A stretch of DNA of 64,000 nt, from positions 62,001 to 126,000 of the forward strand of contig CAYRES010000006.1 of the NCBI GenBank assembly GCA_964423425.1, written 5' to 3'. Below the pieces are notes generated by a model. That model saw only the letters and a program-made list of their open reading frames with translations. It did not search any database and had not been told where the DNA came from. Source of the DNA: CAYRES01 sp964423425 (GTDB lineage Bacteria; Actinomycetota; Thermoleophilia; RBG-16-64-13). The first letter of the stretch is position 1, and every line of letters starts with the position of its first letter. The position numbers and the translations under genes are program-made. This document shows positions 34,216 to 42,585 of the stretch, in pieces.

Positions 34216-35177
34216 GGGCCGTCCGTTCCCCCCTTCTCCGTCTCGTCAAAGAAGCGGAGAGCAGGCACCTCCTCGAGTTCACCCGCCTCGTATGCGACTT
34301 CAAAGAACCGCCGCAGCCCACTCCGGTACTCTTCGCCGAACCCGTAGTGCAGGATCTCGAAGTACCGCGTCATGCAGTCGCGGCCGAACCGATAGTGCCC
34401 CAAAGCCGACTCGACGACCTCACCTGCGCGCACTCGACTGTGCTGCACCGATCGCACGAGTTCTTCCTCGACCGCCCGGATGTCGCCGGCCCGGCTCTCG
34501 AAGAACTCGGCGCGAGTGGCCCACACTGCATACACCATGGGAAGACCCGTCCACTCGAGCCACAACCGCCCCAGATCGTAGCGGTGGTATGAGGCGCCCC
34601 GCCACCAAGGGAAGTGCATGGCCTCAAGCCCCTCGTCGCCGATGAGGAGCACGGCGTCGTGAGTGGTGAGCGCCTCGCGCGGCGAGGTGAGTAGCTCGCT
34701 GTAGAAGACATCGAGCCCATAGCGAAGCCTGAGCAGCGACTTGAGCATCGCCACCGAGGTGGCGCTCTTCGGGGTGAGCGCTACCCGCTCGACCCGTTCG
34801 ATGGGCGTGGTCGACACCAGCTGGATGCTGTCGACGGCACCCCGCGAGGAGATGGAGAGGCGGCCCGACAAGGCGAGGCGGCGTGCTGAACGCGCGTAGG
34901 CGATGGAGCTGATGGGACCGAAATCAATGGTGCCCGATGCCAACATCCGGTTGAGGTCGGTGGGCACACCCGGAACGAGTTCGAACTCCACCGGGGCGCG
35001 ACCCAGCGCGGGCGCAGACAGCCCCGGCCCCCCTGGGCCCACGGGTGCCGAGCGCGCCTCGAGACCGAAGTAGAGCGGGTAACAGTTCAAGAAGGAGATG
35101 TGACCCACACGGACGGGACGCCTTACGCCGGCGCCATCCCTCTTCTCCGCAGGGTCGTGGCCTGTGAATCCGCTCAC
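34212..35177 (-). CDS. mqnA: Chorismate dehydratase MqnA
   Basis: A 321-residue periplasmic-binding-protein-like enzyme that dehydrates chorismate to 3-enolpyruvyl-benzoate, the first step of the futalosine route. RVGHISFLNCYPLYFGL at the start and TDLNRMLASGTIDFGPISSIAYA are the family hallmarks. It carries an insertion of about 20 Gly/Pro/Ala residues after the first strand. The GTG at 35177 overlaps the mqnE stop (GTGA); a TTG one codon earlier is also possible. Confidence 0.9.
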   Translation of the reverse strand: MSGFTGHDPAEKRDGAGVRRPVRVGHISFLNCYPLYFGLEARSAPVGPGGPGLSAPALGRAPVEFELVPGVPTDLNRMLASGTIDFGPISSIAYARSARRLALSGRLSISSRGAVDSIQLVSTTPIERVERVALTPKSATSVAMLKSLLRLRYGLDVFYSELLTSPREALTTHDAVLLIGDEGLEAMHFPWWRGASYHRYDLGRLWLEWTGLPMVYAVWATRAEFFESRAGDIRAVEEELVRSVQHSRVRAGEVVESALGHYRFGRDCMTRYFEILHYGFGEEYRSGLRRFFEVAYEAGELEEVPALRFFDETEKGGTDGP

Positions 35178-36262
35178 CAACGCCGTATCTCACTGTAGAG
35201 GCTGTCCCTCTCCACCGGCACGCGCCCTGCAGTCTGGATGAGACGGACCAGCTCCTCCCGGGCCACTCCTCGACCACTCTCCCCTCCGGCCATGAAGGTG
35301 ATGGTCTCTTCGTGGATGGTACCGTCCAGGTCGTTTGCCCCGAAGAACAGGGCCAGTTGAGCCGTCTTCAACCCGATCATCACCCAATAGGCCTTGATGT
35401 GGCGGAAGTTGTCGAGCATGAGCCTCGCCACCGCCACCATCTTCAGGTCATCGACGCCGGTGGTGGCGGGGAGGTGGGAAAGCTTGGTATGGGCGGAGTG
35501 AAAGGCCAGAGGTATGAAGGCCTGGAACCCTCCACTCGCGTCCTGAGCCTCGCGCAGACGAATCAGATGGTCGATGCGCTCCTCCGGAGTCTCCACATGC
35601 CCGTACAGCATGGTCGCGTTGGTGGGCAGCCCGCACTCATGGGCCAGGGTATGGATGCTGAGCCAGCGTTCCCCGGATATCTTGCGCGGGCAGACCAATT
35701 GCCGCACCCTCGGAGAGAAGACCTCGGCTCCACCTCCGGGAAGACTTCCCAGACCGGCGGACCTCAAGTCGAGAAGCACCTCCCTTTCGGAGAGGCCGCT
35801 CTGCTCCGCGAAGTGGACGATCTCAGAAGCGGTGAAGGCCACGAGGTGCACCTCAGGAGCGACCGCATGCAGCCCGGCGACCATTTCCCTCACCTCGGCG
35901 TAGGTCACACCGGGGTGCTCCCCGCCCACGATGTGGAACTCGGTCGCCCCCTGTGCCACCGCCTCGATGGCGGCGGCCTGCATCTGTGAGAGACTCAACC
36001 GATACGCGCCCTCTTCATCCTCATCCCGTGAGAAGGCGCAGAAGTCACAGCGATTCTTACAGATGTTCGTGTAGTTGATGTGCCGGTTGTTGACGAAGTA
36101 CGCAACCTCGCCCACCATCCGCTTCCGCGCTCGGTCAGCAAGCAGGCCCACGGCCAAGAGGTCATCACTCTCGAGAAGAGCCACTCCCTCTTCCGGAGTG
36201 AGGCGTGCTCCTGCCTCCACCTTCTCGGCAAGGCCTCCAAACATGTGGTCATCGTTCGCCAT
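35174..36262 (-). CDS. mqnE: Aminofutalosine synthase MqnE
   Basis: A 362-residue radical SAM enzyme that joins 3-enolpyruvyl-benzoate to SAM-derived adenosine, giving 6-amino-6-deoxyfutalosine. NICKNRCDFCAFSRDEDE gives the CX3CX2C site; HIVGGEHPG, SLPGGGAEVFSPRVR and KAYWVMIGLKTAQLALFFGANDLDGT follow. Choice between MqnE and MqnC relies on HIVGGEHPG and the HINYTNICKNRC form. ATG at 36262 has AAGGACGGG before it. Confidence 0.9.
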   Translation of the reverse strand: MANDDHMFGGLAEKVEAGARLTPEEGVALLESDDLLAVGLLADRARKRMVGEVAYFVNNRHINYTNICKNRCDFCAFSRDEDEEGAYRLSLSQMQAAAIEAVAQGATEFHIVGGEHPGVTYAEVREMVAGLHAVAPEVHLVAFTASEIVHFAEQSGLSEREVLLDLRSAGLGSLPGGGAEVFSPRVRQLVCPRKISGERWLSIHTLAHECGLPTNATMLYGHVETPEERIDHLIRLREAQDASGGFQAFIPLAFHSAHTKLSHLPATTGVDDLKMVAVARLMLDNFRHIKAYWVMIGLKTAQLALFFGANDLDGTIHEETITFMAGGESGRGVAREELVRLIQTAGRVPVERDSLYSEIRRW

Positions 36263-36272
36263 ACACCCGTCC

Positions 36273-36983
36273 TTAAGCGAAGGCATGGTGGATCGCTATG
36301 ATACCTCCGGCAACGATCTCGTACCTCGGATTGATGAGGCCGGCGGAGCGCATGATGGTGTTCAGGGCTTCCGGGTCGGGGAAGCGACGGACCGATGCGG
36401 GCAGGTAGCTGTAGGCGTTGCCGTCACCGGATGCGAGCCCGCCCAAGACCGGGACTGCGTGATCGAACCACAGCCCGTAGAACTGCTTGAAGCCGATGAT
36501 CTCGGGGCGGGTGATCTCCAGGCACACCACCCTTCCGCCCGAACGGCATACCCTCCGCATCTCCCGCATACCCTGCGCGACATCCGCCACATTGCGCAGA
36601 CCGAAACCCACAGTGCAGGCATCGAACTCACCGTCGCAGAAGGGTAGCGCGAGTACGTCACCCTCTACGAAATCGACCCAGAGCTGATTCCGCCCGCACT
36701 TCTCCCTGGCGAGCTCGAGCATGGGCCGGGAGAAGTCGAGTCCCACGACCCGGCCGCGCGGGCCCACCGCCTGTCGGAGGGCGAAGGCCAGATCGCCGGT
36801 GCCACAGCACACATCGAGCGCCGACCCGCCTCTCTCCACCTTGGTGAGCAGCACGGCCAATTCACGCCAGCGGTGGTGAAGGCCGGCAGTCATCAGTGAA
36901 TTCAATCGGTCGTAAGAGCGGGCGATATCGTCAAACATGCTCCGGATCTTGACAGGATCGGCGGATGTGTCGATGGGCGCCAT
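36273..36983 (-). CDS. ubiE: Demethylmenaquinone methyltransferase
   Basis: A 236-residue class I SAM methyltransferase that performs the last step of menaquinone synthesis. Motif I is ALDVCCGTGDLAFAL, post-I is VVGLDFSRPMLELA, and the UbiE/MenG signatures FDDIARSYDRLNSLMTAGLHHRWR and TVGFGLRNVADVAQGMREMRRV are clear. ATG 36983 follows GGGAGGG; upstream residues of the longer frame overlap mqnP's 3' flank. Also called menG. Confidence 0.93.
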   Translation of the reverse strand: MAPIDTSADPVKIRSMFDDIARSYDRLNSLMTAGLHHRWRELAVLLTKVERGGSALDVCCGTGDLAFALRQAVGPRGRVVGLDFSRPMLELAREKCGRNQLWVDFVEGDVLALPFCDGEFDACTVGFGLRNVADVAQGMREMRRVCRSGGRVVCLEITRPEIIGFKQFYGLWFDHAVPVLGGLASGDGNAYSYLPASVRRFPDPEALNTIMRSAGLINPRYEIVAGGIIAIHHAFA

Positions 36984-37012
36984 TCCGAAACCCTCCCGGC
37001 GGTCCGTACCGC

Positions 37013-37963
37013 CTACTCCACAAGTACGGACACGGTAGCGAACAGTAAGAACACCACGCTCACCACACTGTTCATAGTCTGGAAAGCAAAGTCGACCCTG
37101 GTGAGGTCTCTGGTGCGTAGAATCCAGTTCTCGTAGAAGAGAAGGGCGGCACACACAGCGACGCCGGCGAGGAACACCGCGCCCCGGGCCAACACCACCC
37201 CAGTCGCCACGAGCAGGCAGAGAGAGGTGAAGTGGAAGGCGCGAGTGGCCCAGAGTGCCGCTCCGATACCGAAGGCGGCCGGGATCGAGCGAATGTCGTG
37301 CTCACGATCGAACTCCATGTCCATACAGGCATAGATCACGTCGAAGCCCGCGATCCAGAAAGCGACGGCGGCGCCGAGCAGGAAGGCGACCCACGTCACC
37401 CGGCCTGTCACCGCCACCCATGCCCCCACCGGCCCCAGACCGATGGTGGCGCCCAAGAACAGATGGCAGAGCCAGGTCCAGCGTTTGGTGAACGGGTAGA
37501 CGACAAAGGGCGCGACCACCGCAGGCCACAGGTAACGGGTGATGACCGGGAGCTGGAAGGTGGCCACCACCAGCACAGCCAAGGAGAGGACGGCAAAGGC
37601 CCATACCTCGGCCCTTGACAGGAGTCCGGAGGGGATCTCGCGGTCTTTGGTACGTGGATTGAGGGCGTCGATACCCGCGTCGAGAAGGCGATTGAGAGCC
37701 ATGGCCAGACTGCGTGCGCCCACCATGGCCACCGTGATCCAGAACATCGTCCAAAACGATGGTATCCGGGCCTCGGCCAAGAAGGCTCCGGCGTAGGCGA
37801 AGGGAAGCGCAAATATGGTGTGCTCGAACTTGATGAGCCGAGCAAAGAGCTTGAGATAGGTAATGGCCGCTGAGGCCCGAGCGGCAAGGCCGCGACGGGT
37901 GGACAGAGCGGGGCGGCGCTCAGCTTCGCTGCGGCGCGCCGCCCCGGGAGCAGACGGCATCAC
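37013..37963 (-). CDS. mqnP: UbiA-family prenyltransferase MqnP
   Basis: A 316-residue membrane prenyltransferase with eight or nine helices that attaches the polyprenyl tail in the futalosine pathway. The two Asp-rich motifs are NRLLDAGIDALNPRT and DMEFDREHDIRSIPAAFG. Its first 30 residues are a basic, Ala/Arg-rich cytosolic tail. GTG at 37963 (an ATG is the next codon), one base after the mqnL stop. A GC stem (37910-37919 with 37936-37945) lies within its first 20 codons. Confidence 0.88.
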   Translation of the reverse strand: MMPSAPGAARRSEAERRPALSTRRGLAARASAAITYLKLFARLIKFEHTIFALPFAYAGAFLAEARIPSFWTMFWITVAMVGARSLAMALNRLLDAGIDALNPRTKDREIPSGLLSRAEVWAFAVLSLAVLVVATFQLPVITRYLWPAVVAPFVVYPFTKRWTWLCHLFLGATIGLGPVGAWVAVTGRVTWVAFLLGAAVAFWIAGFDVIYACMDMEFDREHDIRSIPAAFGIGAALWATRAFHFTSLCLLVATGVVLARGAVFLAGVAVCAALLFYENWILRTRDLTRVDFAFQTMNSVVSVVFLLFATVSVLVE

Positions 37964-37964
37964 G

Positions 37965-39434
37965 CTACACCTTTCTGCGCCGAGACGTCGATCGCCCTTC
38001 GCAGAGGGCTACGAGGTTGGGCCAGTAGCTGTCGACTCGAGCTTTCACCTCCGGGGACATGACAATCTCCTCCGGCCATTCACGGCCGTGTCCCTCGTCG
38101 GGCCTCTTGCGGGTGGCGTCCAGGCCCATCTTGCCGCCCCACTTGGGCTGCGGTGACGCATGATCGAGTACATCGAGCGGCCCCTCGGACAATACGACAT
38201 CGCGGCCTGGATCCACGTTGCTGAGGGCGAACCAAGCCGCTTCCCGGTAGTCGTGCACGTCGACGTGCTCGTCGAACACCACCACGAACTTGGTGAACTG
38301 CAGCTGACCCGTTCCCCAGATGGCGTGGATCACCTTGCGCGCCTGCTGTGGGTAGGTCTTGCGAATCGATACGAGGGCGCAGTTGTGAAAAGCACCCTCC
38401 ATGGGGAGGTCCATGTCAACCACCTCCGGCACCACCATCTGCAGGAGGGGCAGGAAGAGACGCTCAGTGGCCTTGGCCAAGAAGCAGTCCTCCATGGGCG
38501 GCCTGCCCACCACCGTCGCCGCGTAGATGGGGTTGCGCCGGTGCGTGAGCGCGGTCACGTGAAACACCGGGTATCCGTCGGCCGGGGAATAGAAGCCGGT
38601 ATGATCGCCGAAGGGGCCTTCCACCCTTGCCTCGTCCACATCGACGTACCCTTCGAGCACGATCTCAGCGTGGGCCGGAACCGACAGGTCAACGGTGAGG
38701 CACTTCGCCATCTCCACCGCCTTCCCGCGCAAGAAACCTGCGAGCATCATCTCGTCGAGCACCTTGGGTACCGGCGCCGTGGCGGCATAGGTGACCGCCG
38801 GATCGGACCCGATGGCGACCGCCGCTTCCAGGCGGGAGCCGGCCCGACGGAAGTGGTCGGCGGCGTCTTTGTGGATATGCCAGTGCATACCAGTGGTCTC
38901 ACGATCGTACACCTGCATGCGGTACATGCCCGTGTTGGAGCGGCCGGTCACAGGGTCGCGAGTGAATACCAGAGGCAAAGTGATGAAGGGGCCCCCATCG
39001 CCGGGCCAGCAGGTGAGTACGGGGAGACGACTGAGATCCACCTTCTTGCCCTTGTGCACCACTTCCTGGCAGGGAGCCTCCTTCACGTGCGTGGGGGCGA
39101 GCGAGGCCAGACCTTTGAGCTTGGAGAGAGCGTCCAGCTTCTCGCGCAGCCCCTGGGGAAAGTTGAACGCGACAAGCGACCGCACTTTCTCCCGCAACTC
39201 CTCAAGGGAACCCACGCGCAGCCCGAGAGCCGTGCGCCGCTCACTACCGAACTGGTTCATGAGCACGGGGATGTCTCTGCCCTTCGGACGCGTGAAGAGG
39301 AGCGCCGGCCCCCCGGCCTTGGAGACACGGTCGGTGATCTCCGTGATCTCAAGGACAGGATCGACCTCACGGTCCACTATGACAAGCTCGCCCTCCGAGG
39401 TGAGGAGGCGGATGAAATCACGAAGATCATTCAT
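37965..39434 (-). CDS. mqnL: UbiD-family decarboxylase, probably MqnL
   Basis: A 489-residue UbiD-like, prenylated-FMN-dependent aromatic decarboxylase. Visible are TCWPGDGGPFITLPLVFTRDP, NTGMYRMQVYDRETTGMHWHIHKDAADH (active-site loop) and EGPFGDHTGFYSPADGYPVFHV (the E...D active-site segment). In a futalosine cluster the matching role is decarboxylation of the dihydroxynaphthoate intermediate. No ubiX-like prenyltransferase for its cofactor is in the window. First gene of the mqn operon, with an extended -10 nine bases before the ATG and no ribosome site. Confidence 0.87.
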   Translation of the reverse strand: MNDLRDFIRLLTSEGELVIVDREVDPVLEITEITDRVSKAGGPALLFTRPKGRDIPVLMNQFGSERRTALGLRVGSLEELREKVRSLVAFNFPQGLREKLDALSKLKGLASLAPTHVKEAPCQEVVHKGKKVDLSRLPVLTCWPGDGGPFITLPLVFTRDPVTGRSNTGMYRMQVYDRETTGMHWHIHKDAADHFRRAGSRLEAAVAIGSDPAVTYAATAPVPKVLDEMMLAGFLRGKAVEMAKCLTVDLSVPAHAEIVLEGYVDVDEARVEGPFGDHTGFYSPADGYPVFHVTALTHRRNPIYAATVVGRPPMEDCFLAKATERLFLPLLQMVVPEVVDMDLPMEGAFHNCALVSIRKTYPQQARKVIHAIWGTGQLQFTKFVVVFDEHVDVHDYREAAWFALSNVDPGRDVVLSEGPLDVLDHASPQPKWGGKMGLDATRKRPDEGHGREWPEEIVMSPEVKARVDSYWPNLVALCEGRSTSRRRKV

Positions 39435-39443
39435 GCTTACTGC

Positions 39444-39452
39444 AATTTACCA
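39444..39452 (-). promoter_or_regulatory. mqn operon extended -10 candidate
   Basis: The - strand reads TGG-TAAATT, nine bases before the mqnL ATG. The start codon would lie within a few bases of the first transcribed base, and no ribosome site is visible. Confidence 0.45.
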
Positions 39453-39468
39453 CAGCAAGAAATCGTTC

Positions 39469-39477
39469 TGTTAAGAT
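39469..39477 (+). promoter_or_regulatory. PRC-barrel gene extended -10 candidate
   Basis: TGT-TAAGAT lies nine bases before the ATG at 39487, in a 52-base divergent gap shared with the mqn promoter. There is no ribosome-binding sequence, so a leaderless or near-leaderless transcript is likely. Confidence 0.5.
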
Positions 39478-39486
39478 GCTGCTGTC

Positions 39487-39996
39487 ATGGCACGCAAGGA
39501 TAAGGACTTCGTCGGTCTCGAGGTCATCAGCCTCGAAGACGCCACCGTCGTCGGCAAGGTCGACGGCCTCATCGTCGATGCCTCCGAGCGGAGAATCGGG
39601 GCGCTGGTGGTCGGCTTGGGCATTCACGAAGCCAAAGTGATTCCCCAGGCCGACGTGGTGGGCATCGGTGACGATGCCGTCACCGTGCGTGGAGCCGGGG
39701 TGGTCAAGAGAATCTCTGAGTGCCCCCCGGTGGAGGAGCTGGCCCGCCGAGGTGTCCAGCTCGCCGACGAACTCGTGCTCACCGACGGCGGCGACCTGGT
39801 GGGCGTGGTGAGCGCCTACTTCGTCGATCCCCACACGGGTGACATTCGCGGCTTGGAACTCAGCCCGGGCCCTGACGAACCCCACCGGCCCAGCCACACG
39901 GTAAGAGCCAAAGACATCGTGAGCCTGGGTAAGGAATTGGTGATCGTCCGCGCCGGCAGTGAGTCGCGTGATGCCGGCTCCGGTGAATCACTCTGA
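39487..39996 (+). CDS. Two-domain PRC-barrel protein
   Basis: A 169-residue soluble protein with two PRC-barrel repeats: DFVGLEVISLEDATVVGKVDGLIVDASERRIGALVVG at the start and LVLTDGGDLVGVVSAYFVDPHTGDIRGLELSPG near residue 98. PRC-barrels are small beta folds that bind proteins or RNA; ribosome maturation factor RimM and photosynthetic reaction centre H-subunits contain them. Function here unknown. A paralogue follows 43 bases downstream, suggesting tandem duplication. Confidence 0.75.
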   Translation: MARKDKDFVGLEVISLEDATVVGKVDGLIVDASERRIGALVVGLGIHEAKVIPQADVVGIGDDAVTVRGAGVVKRISECPPVEELARRGVQLADELVLTDGGDLVGVVSAYFVDPHTGDIRGLELSPGPDEPHRPSHTVRAKDIVSLGKELVIVRAGSESRDAGSGESL

Positions 39997-40039
39997 TAGA
40001 CATGGTAGGTACCGACACGGCAAGAGTGCGGGCGGTGAA

Positions 40040-41326
40040 GTGACGACCAAGCGCGAAAGCGAACTCATCGGGCTCCACATCGTGAGTCTTGAATCCGCCG
40101 CCATCGTGGGTCGCGTCGACGGCCTCATCATCGACGACGCAGGCAGCCGGGTGGCCGGTTTCATCGTTGACATAGGCCTCTATGGGGCCAAGGCTCTCCC
40201 CTTCGCCTCCGCAAGGGCCATTGGGCGCGACGCCGTGATGGTTAAACTCGACAGGCTCATAGTTCCTTTCAGCGAGGTACCCGATCTCGAACAGATGGCG
40301 CTCACGTCGGCAGCCATGGTGGGGGCCCGGGCCATCACGATCTCCGGCAAGAGCATCGGCGTCATCGAGGGCCTCTACGTCGACCTCAGTGATGGCCGTA
40401 TCCTGGGGGTTGAGTTCGCCCCCGACGACATGTCGGTCTTTCCCCGTGAACCGGCGGCACTGCCCATCGCACACGTGGTGCGCCTGAGCCCCGGCATCGC
40501 CGTCCTCGAAGATGACTACCAGCGCCACCTCACCAAGGATGTGACTGCGCTCGAACGCCGCGCATCGAATCGGGAGGAAGCGCCGGCGTCCCGGCCGGAG
40601 AAGCAGGCCACCCTGCCGGGTATCCCGCCTGGGGCAACCGGCGCGACTGAGACGGCCTGTGAACCCGAGGCGACCGGTGAACCCGTGATGGGCGGTGCGA
40701 CCGAGGTAGCCGGTCGGCCGGATGCTTTCGGCCGACCGATACCCACCGGGCATGCGGATGTACCGGACGAGGCAGCTACCGAAGGTGGGGAATCCTTGCG
40801 GCCGGAGCCGGGGAGCCCACCCGCTTCCGACCATTACCCCGAACCCTGCACTACGACCCTCGGCAAGGCGGGCGAGGACGAAGCCGCCGCCGACGAGCCC
40901 TCCGCCCAGAAGACCCCGGGCCCGAAGCCTTCCGCCGGCGAAGCGGGCGGTGGAGAGCCCTCCACCAGCGAAGTGGCCCATGGCGAGGCTGGCGCCGGCG
41001 AGCCCTCGGCCGGCGAGCCCTCCGACACCTCACCTGAGGGGCACGGCCAAGCCAGCTCTCCTCCCGGGCTGCCTCCCGTTGCTGCGGCTCCTCCCGATGA
41101 GGCGGCCCCTCCCGTTGCTGCAGCACCTCCCGATGAGGCGGCCCCTCCCGATGAGGCCGACACGCGGGAGGCCACGCACTTCCTGGTCGGCCGGAGGGTG
41201 ATGAGACGCATCGAGACACCGGAGGGCGAGCTGATCGCCGACGAGGGAGAGCTTGTCACTCCCCAGACCGTCCGCAGAGCACGTACCCACGACCAACTGC
41301 TGATCCTCTCGCTCAACGTCGAGTAG
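40040..41326 (+). CDS. PRC-barrel protein with long repeat linker
   Basis: A 428-residue protein in three parts. Residues 1-~155 are two PRC-barrel repeats closely similar to the preceding gene (LIGLHIVSLESAAIVGRVDGLIIDDAGSRVAGFIVDIG and SIGVIEGLYVDLSDGRILGVEF). Residues ~170-365 are a disordered linker rich in Glu, Pro, Gly, Ala and Ser, with repeats of GEPSAGE type and of APPDEAAPPV type. The last 50 residues form a compact unit, FLVGRRVMRRIETPEGELIADEGELVTPQTVRRAR. GTG at 40040 is chosen since the domain begins directly after; upstream in-frame starts overlap the previous gene. Function unknown. Confidence 0.7.
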   Translation: MTTKRESELIGLHIVSLESAAIVGRVDGLIIDDAGSRVAGFIVDIGLYGAKALPFASARAIGRDAVMVKLDRLIVPFSEVPDLEQMALTSAAMVGARAITISGKSIGVIEGLYVDLSDGRILGVEFAPDDMSVFPREPAALPIAHVVRLSPGIAVLEDDYQRHLTKDVTALERRASNREEAPASRPEKQATLPGIPPGATGATETACEPEATGEPVMGGATEVAGRPDAFGRPIPTGHADVPDEAATEGGESLRPEPGSPPASDHYPEPCTTTLGKAGEDEAAADEPSAQKTPGPKPSAGEAGGGEPSTSEVAHGEAGAGEPSAGEPSDTSPEGHGQASSPPGLPPVAAAPPDEAAPPVAAAPPDEAAPPDEADTREATHFLVGRRVMRRIETPEGELIADEGELVTPQTVRRARTHDQLLILSLNVE

Positions 41327-41348
41327 GCGGAGCGGGAAAGAGACGGAG

Positions 41349-41364
41349 CCCGGTACCGACCGGG
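41349..41364. terminator. Small hairpin between convergent genes
   Basis: CCCGGT and ACCGGG with a four-base loop, in the 57-base gap between the PRC-barrel gene and the convergent glycosyltransferase gene. No T-run; weak. Confidence 0.3.
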
Positions 41365-41383
41365 GGTGAGCCGCCCAAGGTGA

Positions 41384-42490
41384 CTAGAAAGCGGATATCG
41401 CCTGAGAATACACCTCGGCGGTCTCTTCGGCCGACTTCTGCCAACGGAACTGGCCCGACTGCCGTGCGCCCTCTTCCGTCAGTTTCTCTCTGAGCTCGAC
41501 GTCGGTCGCAACCCGGGTCACGCATTCCACAAACTGGTCGGAAGACATAGGATTGAACATGAGGGCCGCCCGGCCCGTCACTTCCGGTAGCGCGGAGGAG
41601 TTGCTCACCACGCACGGTGTTCCGCAGGCCATCGCCTCAAGCGGAGGAAGACCGAAGCCCTCGTACAACGAGGGAAAAACGAACATGAGTGCCGCCGAGT
41701 ACACCGTGGGGAGGTCTTGGGAGCGTATGAAGCCGGGGAAGCGCACGGTTCCGTCCAAACCGCGCTTCTTCACCATCCGGCGTACGCGGGCGAAGTGTCC
41801 CTCCTGGGTGCCCGCCAGCACGAGGGCCAGAGGCCGGCCCAGTTTCTCGACCACCCGTGACCAGGCCTCGACGGCAAATTCGAGGTTCTTGTTGGGCCGA
41901 AAGTCACCTACCCAGAAGGCATACTCGTCCGGCAGATCGTAGGTGCGCCTGGCGGCGCTCTGAGCTTCCCTGTCCTCCACAGGACGAAACTGCTCGGACA
42001 CGCCGTTGTGGATGACATGCACCTTGGCCAGATCGACACCCGCATAGACGCTCAAAGTGGAAAGGGATATCTGCGACACGGTGATAATCTTCTCGGCCCT
42101 TTCGAGCACTGCCGAGAGCTGCCTTCGGTACCTGGCCCGCTCAAGAGGCCCTCGCAGACTGTGGGGGTAGATGAGGGGAATGACATCGTGTATGGTGACA
42201 ATCAGGGGAGTCTTCAAGCCGGTGGGAGCCAGATGGCTCGGCACGTGGAGCAGATCGGCGCCCGAACCGTCCACGAGATCGCCGAAGGCGCGATTCTCCT
42301 TGGATGACGCCGGATTGAGATTCGCGCTCACCAAGTTGAAGGAGGGGCTCGAGGGCACGAGGTCCTTGAAGCGGTCGTTGCAGAACACCGTGAGTTCCAA
42401 GCCCTTCTTGGCGTGTTGCTCCAGGATATTGCGCGAGTACGTTCCCACACCACTCAGGTGTATGAACCTCGCATCGAAGCCTACGTGCAC
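41384..42490 (-). CDS. GT4-family glycosyltransferase
   Basis: A 368-residue GT-B retaining glycosyltransferase. N-terminal acceptor domain starts VHVGFDARFIHLSGVGTYSRNI; the C-terminal donor domain has WVGDFRPNKNLEFAVEAW and the EX7E region FPSLYEGFGLPPLEAMACGTPCV. Acts in the cytosol or at the inner membrane face on a nucleotide sugar; acceptor unknown. Lone gene, not inside a polysaccharide cluster. GTG at 42490 preceded by AAGGACGGTGG; the longer frame has a low-quality first 50 residues. Confidence 0.88.
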   Translation of the reverse strand: MHVGFDARFIHLSGVGTYSRNILEQHAKKGLELTVFCNDRFKDLVPSSPSFNLVSANLNPASSKENRAFGDLVDGSGADLLHVPSHLAPTGLKTPLIVTIHDVIPLIYPHSLRGPLERARYRRQLSAVLERAEKIITVSQISLSTLSVYAGVDLAKVHVIHNGVSEQFRPVEDREAQSAARRTYDLPDEYAFWVGDFRPNKNLEFAVEAWSRVVEKLGRPLALVLAGTQEGHFARVRRMVKKRGLDGTVRFPGFIRSQDLPTVYSAALMFVFPSLYEGFGLPPLEAMACGTPCVVSNSSALPEVTGRAALMFNPMSSDQFVECVTRVATDVELREKLTEEGARQSGQFRWQKSAEETAEVYSQAISAF

Positions 42491-42502
42491 GCGCCACCGT
42501 CC

Positions 42503-42531
42503 TTGTGTACAGGGTATGTACGTAGTGTAAT
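42503..42531 (+). promoter_or_regulatory. Diguanylate cyclase promoter candidate
   Basis: TTGTGT and TGTAAT with a 17-base gap. The sequence also holds a GTACA...TGTAC inverted repeat (42507-42521), and a divergent - strand pair for the glycosyltransferase overlaps it (TTGAGC, 18 bases, TACACT). Confidence 0.4.
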
Positions 42532-42585
42532 CGCCCGATGGGCTAATGCTCAACTCGATATCGACCGATACTTGAGGGGAAGACC

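Noticed and set aside
40900..41160. Tandem GC-rich repeat in the PRC-barrel gene
   Set aside because: In-frame protein repeats in a linker, not a mobile or CRISPR repeat.
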